From assembly GCA_032173965.1 (NCBI GenBank), contig CM063288.1, positions 27,188,001-27,252,000 on the forward strand: a DNA stretch of 64,000 bases, given 5' to 3'. Position 1 is the first letter of the stretch, and every line of letters starts with the position of its first letter. Shown one piece after another: positions 24,201 to 39,200 of this stretch. The notes under the pieces were generated by a model. The model saw only the letters and a list, made by a program, of their open reading frames with translations. It was not told where the DNA came from and made no database searches. The stretch comes from Sitta carolinensis (taxonomy: Eukaryota > Chordata > Aves > Passeriformes > Sittidae). Both the position numbers and the translations under genes were made by a program.

Positions 24201-27200
24201 AAACCATTAAATATTGATAACAAAGTATGATTGTTGCTCATTGCTTTGATGATTTCAACATTCCTAAAGGGCTGCATAAGCAAAAACTGTTCTTGAACAT
24301 GCTTAACATGCAGGAAGAACATTTTACTTGGACATTTCTTAGTGTTTTATAAAAGTATGGGTTTCCCAAGTACCCTTTCAACTTACTCCAGGCTGCCCAG
24401 AGACCTGAAAAGTTACTATTGATAAGGAAGAACCACCAGCAGAAGGAGAGAAGAGACAAGGCACAGCAGGCTAAGAAAAAAAGCTTTGCTGTGAATCCCA
24501 CCTGCGTTATAGAACAGAAATTTTTCATTTCTGGCTCTTTATAAACGCTGTGAAAAAATTCAAAGAAAAAGGACCAAGAGACTGCTCTGAGAGCAGTGGG
24601 AACAATGATATTTACAGGTTCTAGCAATCCAGCCTCCAGTAAATAAACTATATCCCACTTTGCATATGACTGTTACAGGCAGCAGTCACTTTCTTGACAC
24701 TTTCTGGTTTGCTAAATGTCAAATCATGGAGCAAAGATGGCACGAAATATTCTTTTAATATTTTGTAGGGAGCCCACAGAGGACTAGGGATAAATTAACA
24801 CCTAAATTTTATACTTCCAACCCTCCATTATAAAAACATAAAATGAGCTATTAGAAAGACCTATTAGACAGGATCTTATTTTTACAGCATTAATTATCTT
24901 CAGAAATCAGTTCTGGTCTAATTTATGCATTTTTAAGGAAGAAAAAAATTTTACCTAAAATAGCCAGTAGCTGAAAGGCTCACACTCTGTTTAAAAGCTT
25001 CTTTAACCTGTAAAATATAGCAGTGCCTGTGGTAAACCAAAGAAGGAGTCAGGAAGGAACACAGCATATTTACTTTATTTACATACATATATATATATAT
25101 ACTTACCCACACATATTTACTTAAAACCCAAACTGTATTTGGGTATTTGTATTTAAAAATTGTAAAGAAAGGAAGACAAGCTAACTTAAGCTTGTTTAAC
25201 TGCACATGGTGTCTAATCCTACAGAACTAAACCCCTCTTGCATGAACAATCTGAATTCTTTTGGCAATACAAGAAGGAATAGACCTGTCAATAGTGGCGC
25301 TCTTGCAGAATCCTTATTACTGGTAATGCCACAGTCAGAAAGGGCCCTGTTCATTTTTTCTGACCAAGCTCAATAGAGATGGGTCTGTCTCTGTCAGATA
25401 ACCAGACCTGGTTTATAAGTCACTGATTATATTAGGTCATGTGACTGTATGCATGTGCAACCTTTTGCTTTTTCTTTGACAAACTGCCTTTATCTTAAGC
25501 CACTGACTTGTTGGGGTTTTTCCATCTTATTTTCTTCCCCTACCTCACTGAGAAGGGGAGTGATAGAGCAGTTTGTTGGGTACCTGGAGTCCAGCCAAGA
25601 TCAAACCCCCACACTGACATAAAAGATGTGCATGACTTATTTGCAAAAAAATGACAGTTTTAAAGAGAAATGCTCTTTGTACATTTCTGTCAGTCATAAA
25701 AGTGACAGTATGAGGTCCCAAATCTATTCCCATTGAGTGATTCTCGTGTTAGATTTACTCAGTTTTCAAGTCAAGAGATTTTTGTGACCTTTTTGGTCAG
25801 TTTTACTGGCATTCTAAGATATAAAGTTACTTCTCTGCATATATTAACATTCCTTCTTTGGTCAGCCATTTCTGGTAACACTTTTGGTGTGTCTGAATGA
25901 TTGTATACTTATTAGAGGAGATTAGGTGTTTTGGATTAGTGTTTTATTGTTATTCCTAAACCAGGCTTACACAGAGCCAAGGCCTTTTCTGCTTTTCAGA
26001 TTGCTCTACTGGCAAGGAGGCTGGAGGTGCATGGGAAACTGGGATAAATGACCAGAGGGATATTCCAGACCATATGGCATCATGCTCAGTATGTAAAGCG
26101 GGAGAAGAAGGAAGAACAGGGACACGTTTGAAGTGCTGGTGTTTGCCTTCCCAAGTAACCATTACGTGTGATGGTTCCCTGCTCTCCTGGAGATGACTGA
26201 CCACCTGCCTGCCAGTGGGAAAGAGTGAAAGCATTCTTTGCTTTGCTTTGGTTGTATGTATTGATTTTGCTTTACCCATTAAAATGCCTTTAATTCAACT
26301 CACAAGTTCTCTACCTTTCACTCTTCTGACTCTTTCCCTGATTCCACTGGTGGGGCAAGGAGTGAGAAGTTGTGTGAAGCTTGGCGGCTGGCTGAGGTTA
26401 TATCACAACATACTGTAACCCTTTATACATAGGTGTGGACCAAATTTGAGACCAAGCATTCTGGCTGCACCTAGACTCCTCTGAAAAGTTTAGACAGCCA
26501 GGGGATCTCACTGTTGTTCACGACTCAACAGGAGGGACCATAACCTGATTTGACTATAATCCATTGTAACAGATCATAGATTTGTTACTTGGATATTGCA
26601 CTGGTAGTATTTAAATACTGTACTAGCAATTAAACTAATTGTTATCTTCCACATAATCATCTGTGCCTGGCCAAGAACCTTCTCTTGACTTTCACCTTTT
26701 CGTGAAAGAGCCTGTTTCTACAGTTTTTAACTTTAGGATTATTGGGCTGAGCAGACTTATAGACTACAGTACATATATCACAGTTTCTGCCAGCACTCAA
26801 ACACATTCAGTAGGATTCACAGGCCTTACCCAATCATTCCAGGTCCCTGTTGGGTTCTTCTTAATGATGGGCTGCAGGCGTTTCAGGAGAGTTTGGCAAG
26901 CATCCTGGTGAGAATCAGGAGAATATATCACAAAATTAACACAGATACATTTGGTACTATTCAAGTTATGTTCTAGTTACTCTTTAACTAGTTTATGCTT
27001 TACTGTCATCTTAGTTTGAAAAGGTATTGCAGGAAGTGTCATATTAATTACACAGACATAAAACTTCTAAATGGTAAAGTTGTGAGGGCTGGGATCTGTA
27101 TGGATCAGTAGATTTCAAACGTGAACAAGGTGCAAGATTTGTATGGGACCAGTTATCTTGTTAGATGAAACAGAGATTTTGTCAAGTATAAGCCTTTTGG

Positions 27201-30200
27201 GGAAAGTCCATATCATATTCTGCAAACTCTTAAGTACCATTACTGAGAAACTGTCAAGTCATGTTTCTTCTTGGCCATCTCCAGCAATATTATTGATAAT
27301 CCCAAACTTGATTTTTACAGAATCACTAGGGCCTAAAGTTTGGTAAGCATATGCCCCAAGGGATAGGTTTTTTTTTTTCAACTAAATACTATTCTTTACC
27401 TTCACAGCCATGCCATTGACATCTGTCCCTGCAGATCCTACCGAGGCACATGCATTGGGAATAGTTACTGTGCTTGTTTCACAGAAGTGAATACGTGACA
27501 TGGGGATATTCAATTCCCGACTAGCAACCTGTTCCAGGAAGAACAACATATCCTTTATTTTAGAAAAAATCTAAACACTCCAACAATTCCCCAGTATTTG
27601 CCAGAAGTCAGTAATAGCAGGAAAGATAAAAATTTATGCAAGTTCTCTTCCAATCTCTATCTGAAATCATTCTGTCCAATTTGGTAGTACTAAGAAACAG
27701 GAAAGGGCAATGTTCTAGCTGTACTCAACTCTGGGTTGAGACTCTGATGTCCAATAGTCATTTTCCTGCTTATACCCTATAAGACTTACAGCGAATTATG
27801 CAAGCCCAGGTCCCAGACTTTCATTGACTTGATAAATATCTTTAGAGATCTGTCTCAGAATTATCCATTAACAGAACACAATCATGTTATCATCATGACT
27901 ATACCAATCTGAATAATCTCTGCCTTTTTTCACTACGGGTTTTATGATGTCAGCCCCCCCAGATCTTATTTCTAATAAGCCTCTTCACATACTATTGGAA
28001 GAACAAAAAACAGTCTGTCTTTTCCTTCCTTCTGCCTCTATGAATTAATGAAGGTACCTTTGCTTTCTAACTCTATCAATGTAAAGTAGTAGTGGCTATG
28101 CTGATAAAGAAACTCGCCTGCTGGTACACTAACTAACCAAGAAGAAAACCTTCACACTGTTTATCTGCATGACAGATAAAGCAAATGTATTTATTTAGAT
28201 AATTTGTTACCTGGATCATTTTTGTATGAATACCCTGCCCCATTTCAATTCCACCATGTGTCAGCAGCACAGACCCATCAGTATAAATATGAACCAGTGC
28301 AGCAGCCTAAGAAAAGAAAAACAAAATCAAGATCAGATTTGTGAGAAATGTGTTGTATGTGGTGATGAATCGAATAAAAAGAAGACAAAGTGTTTAGAGT
28401 GTATTTCAGTTTATCTGTTTAGTGCTTTTGAATAGAAGGCAAAATTTGGAAGTCTACTTGCTGCTCCTCCTCTATAATGAAGTTCAAAAGAAAACGAAAT
28501 AAATCCCTGGCAACAGTATCTCAGTGGTCCCAAAAGAAGCCTGAGGAAACCCCTCACTAGCGGAAATAAATGCAATTTGCTGCAAGTTCCATTTTCTCTC
28601 TCACTGACATCTGAGGGCCCTGGACGTTTTTAAATGGCATAGGCTGAACTTCTGAATGTGATTTTCTTCCCGGAGTCAGCTAGAAGTAGCACTGTAGACT
28701 ACAAAGACCCTGTGACTTTAATGTTGAACAGAGACATCTAGTTTGATATGACATGTCAGTCAATAAATTAATTTTCAATTGATAGAATGTTGTCTGTTTC
28801 AGAAGCATTGGACACCTACATTAAAAAAATTACAAGGACCAAAAATACTACTGTCCTTTTTTGCTTCCTTAACCTTAGCCTTTGATGGCATCAAAAGATT
28901 GAAGTCTTTAAGAGGAGCATGGGCAGAAAGAGGAAGCTCAGAACTACTTCTGGAGTGGAAAACTTACTCAATGAACATTTTGCTACTGGTCTTCAAAAAC
29001 TTTTCTAAGTGTGTTTGACTCACCTATTCCAATACTGCACCACAAGAGATGGGACTACCCTTTAAGCAGGCAGCGTCCAAGCTGCCTGGGTCCTGAAAAC
29101 CAAACAGCTTTGATCTCAGCTTGAAAAGCACTACAGGCTACTACAGCCTCTTCAGGGAACAATCATCAGGAGGATGATCATTTTCCAGGAAAAGATAACA
29201 TATTTGTTTTGTACCCTAAGATAAAGTGCCTGTAATCTTCTATGGATAAAATGCTTAGCTCATTTACTCTTAATGCAACTCACCTGAGAAAGGTAAGGTG
29301 TGCCTAGTCCAAATGGAAATTTCATTGGTACAATGGCAATCCCTCTTTTCTTCCAGTAATTTTGTTTGTTAAATTCATTGATAGCTGTTCTCCTACTGTA
29401 GTATGCAGATTTCTCCATACATTCGTTCCAACACTGTATTAAATTCTGCGGATCAAGTTTTTGTTTGAAGTGTGTCTGCTCGGTCTTCTTATACATATTT
29501 ATTTCCCTAATCTGAAAAAATGAAATTACTGCTATCACACAATCCTGTTAGAGACAAACTGACCATCTGGGGGGACTAATAGACAACAAGAAGATCACTG
29601 CATGTTTTTTGAACAATTACCAGTTTGTAAGACCACACCATTCATTTAACAACCGACATTAATTTAAGAAAAAAATAATTTCAGCACAAATTATGTTTGA
29701 CTTAGAAAATACTTGTTCAAACAATTAAACTGATCTAAAGATTTTGACTTTCCAGTACCACAGACTTCATTTCAGGAGAGAAGATGCCTTCATTTAGTCA
29801 CCTTTTCTGGTGATAATCCAGTTTTATCTGCAACATCTGTTATCCAAGTTTCTGTCACCAGCCCTGACTGAGGAAAGCCAAAGCCTCGGAATGCTGTATT
29901 TGAAGGCAAGTTTGTTTTGCAGACATAAGCCCAGCATCTCAAGTTGGGAATCTTGTATGCATTGTCCATTTTTAATAAGGATACTTCTGCTACCTGAAGT
30001 AGAGAACAAACAAATCTAGTTTAAAGTCAGAACAGTACTTCTTTCAAATTTACATTTAAATCTTCCTCATCTCATATATAAAAGACATTGAGACAGTTAG
30101 ATTTAAAATTGAGCTTCTGGCAATCACTGGTAATAAAAATACTCAGGTACGCATACAGACTTCATTAACACATTTTTCATGCAATATATAATTTTCAGGG

Positions 30201-33200
30201 TTTTCTTGACACAGAACACAGCTGATGTTTTCTGTACTTGAATGTTATCAGTAGTTAAGGATGTAACAGGTATGTCATTCTGTGATTGATTTTGCTCTTA
30301 CTTCAATACCAAAAGCCACACAAACTAAAAATATGCAGATTAGATTTAAAGCAAGAGTAGCTATGACAGGAACTTTTGAAAGCATTCTGAACTATCACAT
30401 CCTATGGAAATCCACACTTAAGATTTAATTCCACCAGAAAGCATATGTACTGCAGTCTAGTGTCTTCTGTAGTTTTTCTACAGAAAATAAACTTCCTAAG
30501 TTTTTCATTTAGAGGTTTTACATGACAAACACAAAACCACATGTATTCCTGCTAGGTCCAGTAGCTTCACTGTATTATTATAGAACTTCATCTTGAGACA
30601 GTTGTGACATGATGTACACTAATGTACATGCTTCTAACAATGGATTTTCTACTAACCGAGGGTATTTTTCAGAACTAGGTTGGGTGGCAGTACAATGGGC
30701 ATCACTTCCACTGACAGATTTCAGGATGCAGAAAATACTCATAGGTGGGGCAATGACAAGAAGATGAGGGGTATTTTATTTATTTTATATATATAATAAC
30801 ATATATATATATATATATTATAGTATTACATATATAATATATATAACATATATATATTATCTATATTAACAGCAAGCATTTCTGTTACAGCTAGAATAGC
30901 CTGTACAAACACAAACAGATATCATCGCCTAGTGATGATATCAAAGCAAGAAACATTTTATACTTTGAAGACCTGTAAGTGAGAAACTGAGGTACAGAAA
31001 TGTATAGGGACAGCAACAGGATAACTATCATGAATTTTCTGAAGGCCAAGAAAGGTCTTCCTAGCCCTGATGATATAAAGCTTTAGGCAGGGACAAATGC
31101 AGGTGCTACACATTTTAAAAGGAATACATTGTTAGTTGAGATGTTCATAACAGAAAAATGAGCCTGAGAAAACATTCATGAAGTGAACATGTAGGGCAAC
31201 ATAAGAAAGTAGTAAGATGCTGTACTAAATTTAGTAAGGAAAGGTTAACCTACTCAGTGTAGATTCTTCCAACAACCCACAACCCCTATATCAAGTCTGT
31301 ATGATTAATAATATGTGGGCAAGGGAATTTGGCTTCATATTTTTCCAGCTAATGATTCCTCCGTGTTGTAAGGTTCATCAGTATAAAATCCTTACCAGGA
31401 CAGATTCATCAGGGGTACATCCTCCATTAACATAATATTTGGCATCCACAGCTATGATCCTACCATCATTCATGAAGCCAACCTAGAAGGATCAACAGTA
31501 CATTAGTTAGAATTCAGCATTAATTTGTTTCTGAAGTGCTTGTATATTTTGAAAATTAACAGAACCCAAACATTTAGGGTCATACTGCACTATTAATTTC
31601 TGGGCAGCATTCACTGAAACCATAGAAGGACAAGAGAGAAAGAAAGTATGTTTGTTAAGATATAGGCTTTCCCTCCTGGCATCTGTGATCTGTAAGGGTA
31701 CACCATAGAACAAGCAACATAAGCCCATTGGGAAGGGAAGAAGCAGTGGCTTCCTCTCTATTGCCTGAGATGGCTGACAAGAGTGTCACCCAGGAGTATT
31801 TATTGCAGATAAAATCAAATCCCACTTTAAATGTAAGAACAGTGTCTGTCAGATGGAGTATGACATTTATGTTTACTAATGAAGAAATGTTATCTTTATC
31901 TCACATCCCTCTTTTCACCTGTTGCTGCTAACAGTTCCTGAATTCTCAACATGAGCTACAGCTTATTTTTCAACTTCAGGGGAGCATCTTATAAAACCAC
32001 TTTTACTTTGCCTATGTAGAACATCATGAAACTTGCTTAGTATTAGCAGCTAAATTTGCAGCAATCTTAGGCTGCAAGCTGTGAACTTTCACCTAGGTAT
32101 GTTGAACTGTCACCTAGTCAAGTAAAAGAAGGCCTCAGAGTCAGTTCAAGCTGAACAGTAAGGAAGCTACAATCTCTAGCAGAGGCTGCATACTTAGGTA
32201 TAAGAAAGAAATGGCACAGCTACAGACAATGAAAGAAACACATGAAGAAGATGAAGACTCCAGACCTTTAATATTACTATTGGTTTGTACTATCATGTGA
32301 GGGATGGGGAGCTTAGATTGTAAGGGTATAATTGCCCAGGTATAATCCCATTGTTCGTGGTCCCTCTTTGAAGGCATCCAGCTTGAGCTGTAGTGCTATT
32401 AACAAAAGGTACTTCTAAAGGGAAATCTTCCAGCTCACTGATTCAGCAGAAACTTGGATTCAAACCCCATTAGGGTGCCTGGCATGCCCAATTTATATGA
32501 CAAGTAGAGAAGGAAAAGAAGGCAGAAAATATCCTAATGAATAATTATGACTGACAACAGTGCATGGGCAGGGAAGAAATTAATTTCCTCCATAGGGTGA
32601 GTTTTCTGTGTGACACTGTTTCTGTGAAAAATTAGCTGCTTTTTTGTGTGAATCTAACCATATGGAGAGTTTAAAATAAAGTTCTGCAGAAGAAGTCTGA
32701 CATAGGTTAGCTTCCTATTCCCAGAAAGAAAGACAGAAAGAGCTATAAAAGGAAAAGAACATGAAGGAACTAGAAAAATAATAAAACAAACTCCTGAAGA
32801 GACCAGAGGTAGAAGCAGACAGAAGGGCTGTACATCAACTTTATCTCTTGGGTTCCTGGCTTGTAGTTTTGTCTTAAAATTGAATTGGTTATACCGATTT
32901 TCATTAATAGAACACATTAGCCCCAGTAACACTGAAATACTTCTTTGCAGAAAACAGTTGGGTATTTTTTCACTCATTTCTTTTGGCACTCACTTTATAT
33001 TTAGCCATAAAAGGATGTCGGCCACCAGTGATTACCATATCATCCTCTCGGCTCAGAATAAGACGGACTGCTCTGCTGGTTCTAAATCCAAAAAAGAAAA
33101 GTCAAATTACAATTAAAATAAAGGATGTTATTAATAAAGTGGCTATGGCTACTCATCATGTATCCAGATCCTGTCATGCATATAAATATGCATTTAGATT

Positions 33201-36200
33201 AAACTTAACTTTAGTAAGCCTGAACGTAGGCTTAACACCATGTCCAGAGTTCCTATTTCTCACATTTACAATCATGTCAGAATTTTCATTTCATCTCTTG
33301 AAAGCCAACAAGATAACTCAGGGCAAACTACTCCTGAAGAAACTATTTCATGTTAAGTGTTCATCACCTCTTAGCTATTCAGAATCATACTGAAATAGAG
33401 TGGCTTGGAATGAAACCAAAATATGAATAACAGTAAAAATATGAAAATTAGTCTAGAAATGCACATACCATTAAAAATAATTACCTCAGAAAAATGGACA
33501 TAAGGTGTAAAATAAGTTCTGAAGAATAAAAAAGATACTTTAAACCATGTATTAAATATTATTTTTAGCATGACTTGTTAATAAAAAACACAGATAATGT
33601 GGCCAAAAATAACCAAGAGGAAATTTTATACCAGTGACAGTAGAAGTAACCTCAACCTATAAAGCTAACCCCTCAGATGATGGGATCATTTTGGCTGACA
33701 GGATGTAGCCTGATGTGAATTCTGCAGCAAATCAGTTATGCTTATAAAAGAGTTTAGTATGCCCTGACAGCTAATTGCCAATATTGCCCTGACAAATTTG
33801 GAAGATGGGGGGTGGAGCTTTATGTGTTAATGTTCTTCAGCTAATTTAAGTAGTGTCAGAAAAAGCATACCTTGTAGATTTAAGCTAATTTTGACTGAAA
33901 GATCTTGAGGACTAGAAATACTTTTTCTTAAAAACAGTTCCACTCATGAACTCTTCCTTCTGCAATCTGCTTCTGCATTCTTTGTGTCAGTGAAGTTCAC
34001 AACTGGAGGGTTATTGTCATATTTTAATGTATGTACAAAGTCTCAGCAGTTAGGGACTGGTCCTTTTGAGTACTTCTAGCTTATACTAATTCAAGCTTAT
34101 ACTAGTTTAAAACAACTTCTTGCAGCTCATTAATTTAGCTGAGGCTAGAGCTGCTTAACTTAAGCAGTGCAATAAAACAAAACAAAGAAATGCACCAAAC
34201 AGTCTTGCAAAATGTGAAGTCAGGATTGCATGACTTTTTGACTAGCAGCTTTGGAAAAGGAGAAAGCATTTTAGTCAAAATTGAAAACTTGTTTGCTTCA
34301 TTTTTTTTCATATTCCAACATACACATACTGCACTTACTTGTTTGCTGCCACTGCAGCAACTGATGCCAGTAAGCCAGTTCTCAGGATTTTCCCACCAAA
34401 AGCTCCACCAACTCGTTTAACATGGCACATGATCCTGTTGGCTGGAACACCTAAACTCGCAGCTACCATTTCCTGTGAAACAAGTTTTAATATTTTATTC
34501 CAGCTCAAACTAAGTGCAAAAGCTAGGTTCTGAAACAGAAACTTTTTCTAGAAAAGGGCTCCATAGATGTTTCTATTCTTCTAACAGATAAATATAACAT
34601 TTCCTTTACCCTAGGTTAAAAAACAAAGAAAGAATAACAACAAACTCTCAACAGTACTCACATTTCAAATCTTTACCATGAAGACTGTGAAAAGGCCATT
34701 GGCCATTGTGAAGAATAATACCCTTGAATTATATTATCCAAACAGTAAGAAGCTTCATGTATAACAAAAATGGATTAGTATACAGTTTCTATTACTTTTA
34801 TTACTAAGATAATACCTTTTATTTTTATTTAAAATAAAACTATTTGCTTCTTAATAATCTAAGGTCTCGCTAGTGTCAGGAATGTTTTTGCTTGAAATCA
34901 TTTTCTCAAAGTTCTTCATACTCCTCGGTTATTTGCAATATAATAATAATAATGGAAATGGTAAAAGGAGCTGAACTGGGCTTTGAACACAAAATGCCAG
35001 TGTTGAGTCTGAAACACCATCAGTTTCATGCACTATGGCTATTGCTATGCAGGCCATAAACTATAGCAGCTTTGTTTTGTCATTTACCATCATGGCAATG
35101 TTGAGAGGGCTAGAATACCTCTACTAGGAAGACTAAGAGACTTGAAATTGTTCAGCCAGGAGAAGACAGCTCCAGGGAGACTTTACTGCGGCCTATCAAA
35201 CTATAAAGGGGGGTTTACAAGAGAAAGAGCAAGACTTTTTAGCAAAGCTTGTATTGACAGGACAAAGGGCTACGATTTTAAAACTAAAGAGGGCAGATTT
35301 AGACTCGACGAGAGAAATAAATTTTTTACAATGAGGGTGGTGAGGCATGGGAACAGGTTGCTCAGAGAACCTGTGGACACCCCATCACTGGGAGAGTTCA
35401 AGGGCACGTTGAGAAATTCAATGCAGAGAAAGACAACCCTGTCCATAGCAGGAGTGCTGTACAGAATAGTCTTTAAAGGTTCCTTGAAACCCAAACCAAT
35501 CTGGGATTATGAGACTGCTGCACGAAGTAGCAGTCTCACCTACAGCTGTTAAGACTTGATCAGATCCTCAGTAGGTTCTGATTCTGTAGGGAACTGATTG
35601 CTCCTCACTCGACGGGAAAAGTAATAGAAATGGAGGAGCCTCAGCACTCCACAGGAAGTTTTTCATGCCTCCATTAGTGGAGTATGAAGTACTTTGCTCA
35701 AAGGGAGAGACTTATCCTGACAGTGTAGTGCTCAGTGTTTATCAGAATACAGCAGTACTACAAAGCAGCTGTTACTGGACAATCCAAATGGGAAACTTCA
35801 AGTTTCTATGGCTTCTGTTCCTACAGATTTCTAAACCAAACTTTAAAAGATCTATTTTCACAAGTCCAAATACTTTCTCTGAGAATGCTCTGCATTACCT
35901 GAATAATTGCTGGATGCTGTGTTGACACATACAAATCCATTTCTTTATCCTCTCCTTTTGGAACAGCAAGCATACTCTGAGTCTCCATGTAAAAATGTTT
36001 CTGTCCCCCAATGCAAATCTCCCCTGATCCAATGACAAAAACCACAAGAAGTTACTGAGGGAAAAGGACAGAAGAAATGAACCAGAGAAGAACAGCCCAC
36101 CATCATGTAAATTATGTCAATCGGTGTCAAATCCTCTGATACTTCTTGTGTGAAAGAGCAATATCTAAAATAAAAACACAAATTAAAATCCTTGTGAGAT

Positions 36201-39200
36201 TAAGTTGTCGTGTTACGGTAGCATCACCAGAACTGGATTAAGAGCAGAACACTGTTGCCCACAAGTGCTGACAACAACAAATAAAGCAGAGGTAAGTTAA
36301 ACAAAGCAGTCACACACTGGAGCAGGTCAAGAAGAGAGCCAACCAAGATCATCAGGGGGCTGATCCACAAGATGTGTGAGAAGAGGTTGAGAGAACTGGA
36401 TTTATTCATCCATAAGAAGAAAAGGTTTAAGAAGAGATCTTACAGCTGTCTACAACTGCCTAATGGAAGGGTGTAGACAAAAGCAAACCAGACTGTTCTC
36501 AGAGATGCCCAATAAGGATAAGAGGCAATGAACACAAGAAATTCCAGCTAAATATAAGAAAAATCAAAATCAGCATGAAAGCAGTGAAACTCTGAAACAG
36601 GTGCCTATAGATGTTGCATAATCTCCCTATTTGGAGATATTAACATGACCAGACATGGCCCTTAACAACCTGCTCTAAACAGACCTGCTTTAAGTAGGAG
36701 GTTGGACTAAAAGACTCCCTTTCCAACCTAATTCTTCTGTAACTTTTTTCAAGAACAGATGATGCAAAAAGCTTGAATGTAGTAGCAGAACAATACACTA
36801 CGTTTAGTCACATGTCTTCCAAGTGCCCAAAAACTTTCTCAGGCCTAATGACTATATGGAAAAAAAGGTCAAACTGGGGACTTGAAGAGCAGACAACCAA
36901 ACCCAAATGTTGACAACCAAATATTTCTCATGGAATGTATTCTACAGTTTACCTTCAATTATCTTATCAACTGTTTCAAATGCCTCATCAACATTTCCTT
37001 GTTCTAATTTTCTTTTTGGCCCAAAGAACGAGTGGTGTTTTATAGCTTCCTGCAATGGAGAAAAAGAGAAATAGGGGGTTTTCAGTACTTTTAAGATTCC
37101 CAGCTTAACAGGAATGTCTTTCCCAGGACCAACACTACTGCCTCCAGAGAATGGAACCAGCAGCTACCAAAGTCAATGAACAACTGTATTTCATCACTTT
37201 ACTGTCATTGTTGAGTTTGTTTATTCAATACTAGCAATGCTTTCCTGATGCATGTTGTGCAACTGATGACAGCAGTTTCTGAAGGAAATGCATTCAGTTT
37301 ATTCAACCTGCTCTTCCCTGTCATACATCCAGGAAGTGACCAAGACACCACTGAGTAAGAATGCAATGGCATCATCCAAAGAGTGATGCCAGTATGAGGG
37401 GAAGAAATCACAGGAATAAATAAAGGTGGAATCTATTTATAAATCAGCATTTGTTTTATTTCTAATAAGAATTCGTTGGAGTTTCAATTCTAATGAAATG
37501 TTAACAAAATTTGTCAGCCTTTATCTGTTTTTATGTTGGAAAAACTGTTTCATTAGACCACACACACATTATTAAAACAAGCTTTAAACTGACAACCAGA
37601 ACTAATGCTGATTCCCTGCAAGTGCATCCTTTGTTCCTTACTTTTACTCTCATTAAGGGTAAGTCCATACGTGACTCCCACATTACACTTCTAAAATGCT
37701 GCACATCCCTAACACCTTTCCTTCATATTCCCCCAACAACTCCAATGTCTCCAGCCTAGCTTTTAAGCTAGACAACAGAAAAAAATGCTAGAGATAGATA
37801 ATCAGGAGCTGACTTTTAGCCACTATACACATACTGACTGACCAGCTGGTAGCTACCAAAAAATTAGAAACCAGTATGCTCATTGCCTTTTCCTCACTGG
37901 GAACATTAGTAGAGCTCCTTTTTTCTTTTTTGCACTCTAATGTTTATTATTGTAAAATTGGTGAAACCTTCATACTTTTGAAACTGTTGCCTGTCTATTA
38001 CAAGTGGTCAAAATTAAAAGGTTAAAAATTTATTTATAGGGAGATACTTAGACTGGTTAATTGGATGTTCAAAATTAATCTTGTTTCTATAAAAATCATA
38101 TTTAAAAAGCAACTAAAGAGTGTGAACTGCTGCTTCCATTAATTAAATAGGTAAAACAATAAAAAAGCAGAAGAAATTGTTAGTACCTCTATGGTTAGAA
38201 TTACCGGTTCCAGCATTTCATACTCTATCTTCACTTTTGCAGCTGCTTGTTTGGCATGAACATCTGAATCTGCGACCACAGCACAGACAATCTGACCCAC
38301 ACAAATCACCTGTAAAACATACATCACATAACTGAACAGTGGATTCAAACAATTCCTATATGTGCTATTGATATTCTTATATATTATTCTTATTGACCAC
38401 TTATGTTTCCTGTTCAGAAGTTTTCTTTGACTTAGGATTTTTGTATTTTTGCATCATCCATGAAGCTAACAAATTATAAAAATACCACTATAACTACAGA
38501 ATCAAGGAAAATACAGTACAGTGGAAGGATAAAAGGCTGGAGAAAAACCAGTTAAAATTAAGAAAATCAGTTGCAAAGAGATTGCAGTTATACCTCGTTT
38601 CTTGCAAATATAATCTCCGGATCATCAGAAAAATAAAACTCATTTGCAGCTGGCACATCATGAGCTGTTATGACATCAAACACACCTGCTCCTCTTAGGG
38701 CCTCTGAGGTATCTATAGATCTAATTGGAATATGGGAAGAGAGAAGTGTAATTAATTAATTTCACAAATTGTTCACAGAGGAAGGGAATACAATATAGAG
38801 GTACATTTCTTGGTACTACCAAGATCTGCTCATAGGCTCACACACATCTTTTCTTTCTGGAGAAGTGCAGATAAAAGACAATTTAGGATTCTTCTAATCT
38901 GCTTCATTTTTAGGAGGCAATTTAGATACAACAGGGAAATCATTGTCCCATTAGATTGCCTAAACTGCACTGGTTTAATAAAAATCACTACACAATTATG
39001 ATGTTATAGCTGCAACTTTTTAAGATCCTCACAGCCTACACATATATTGCAAGATACAAACACTCATCTTCACTTGGAGGATTCATGTAGAGAGATAAAG
39101 ATATTACAAGACCGGTACAAATGGAGAAGGAATGGAAATGTCTAGATGTAGAAGGATCAGAAGGAATAGCAGGTCTATAAGAACAGCATGTTTTGATAGC

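Noticed and set aside
35142..35552. Plus-strand 136-codon frame
   Set aside because: It is the diverged 3' region of a CR1 element, not a host gene.
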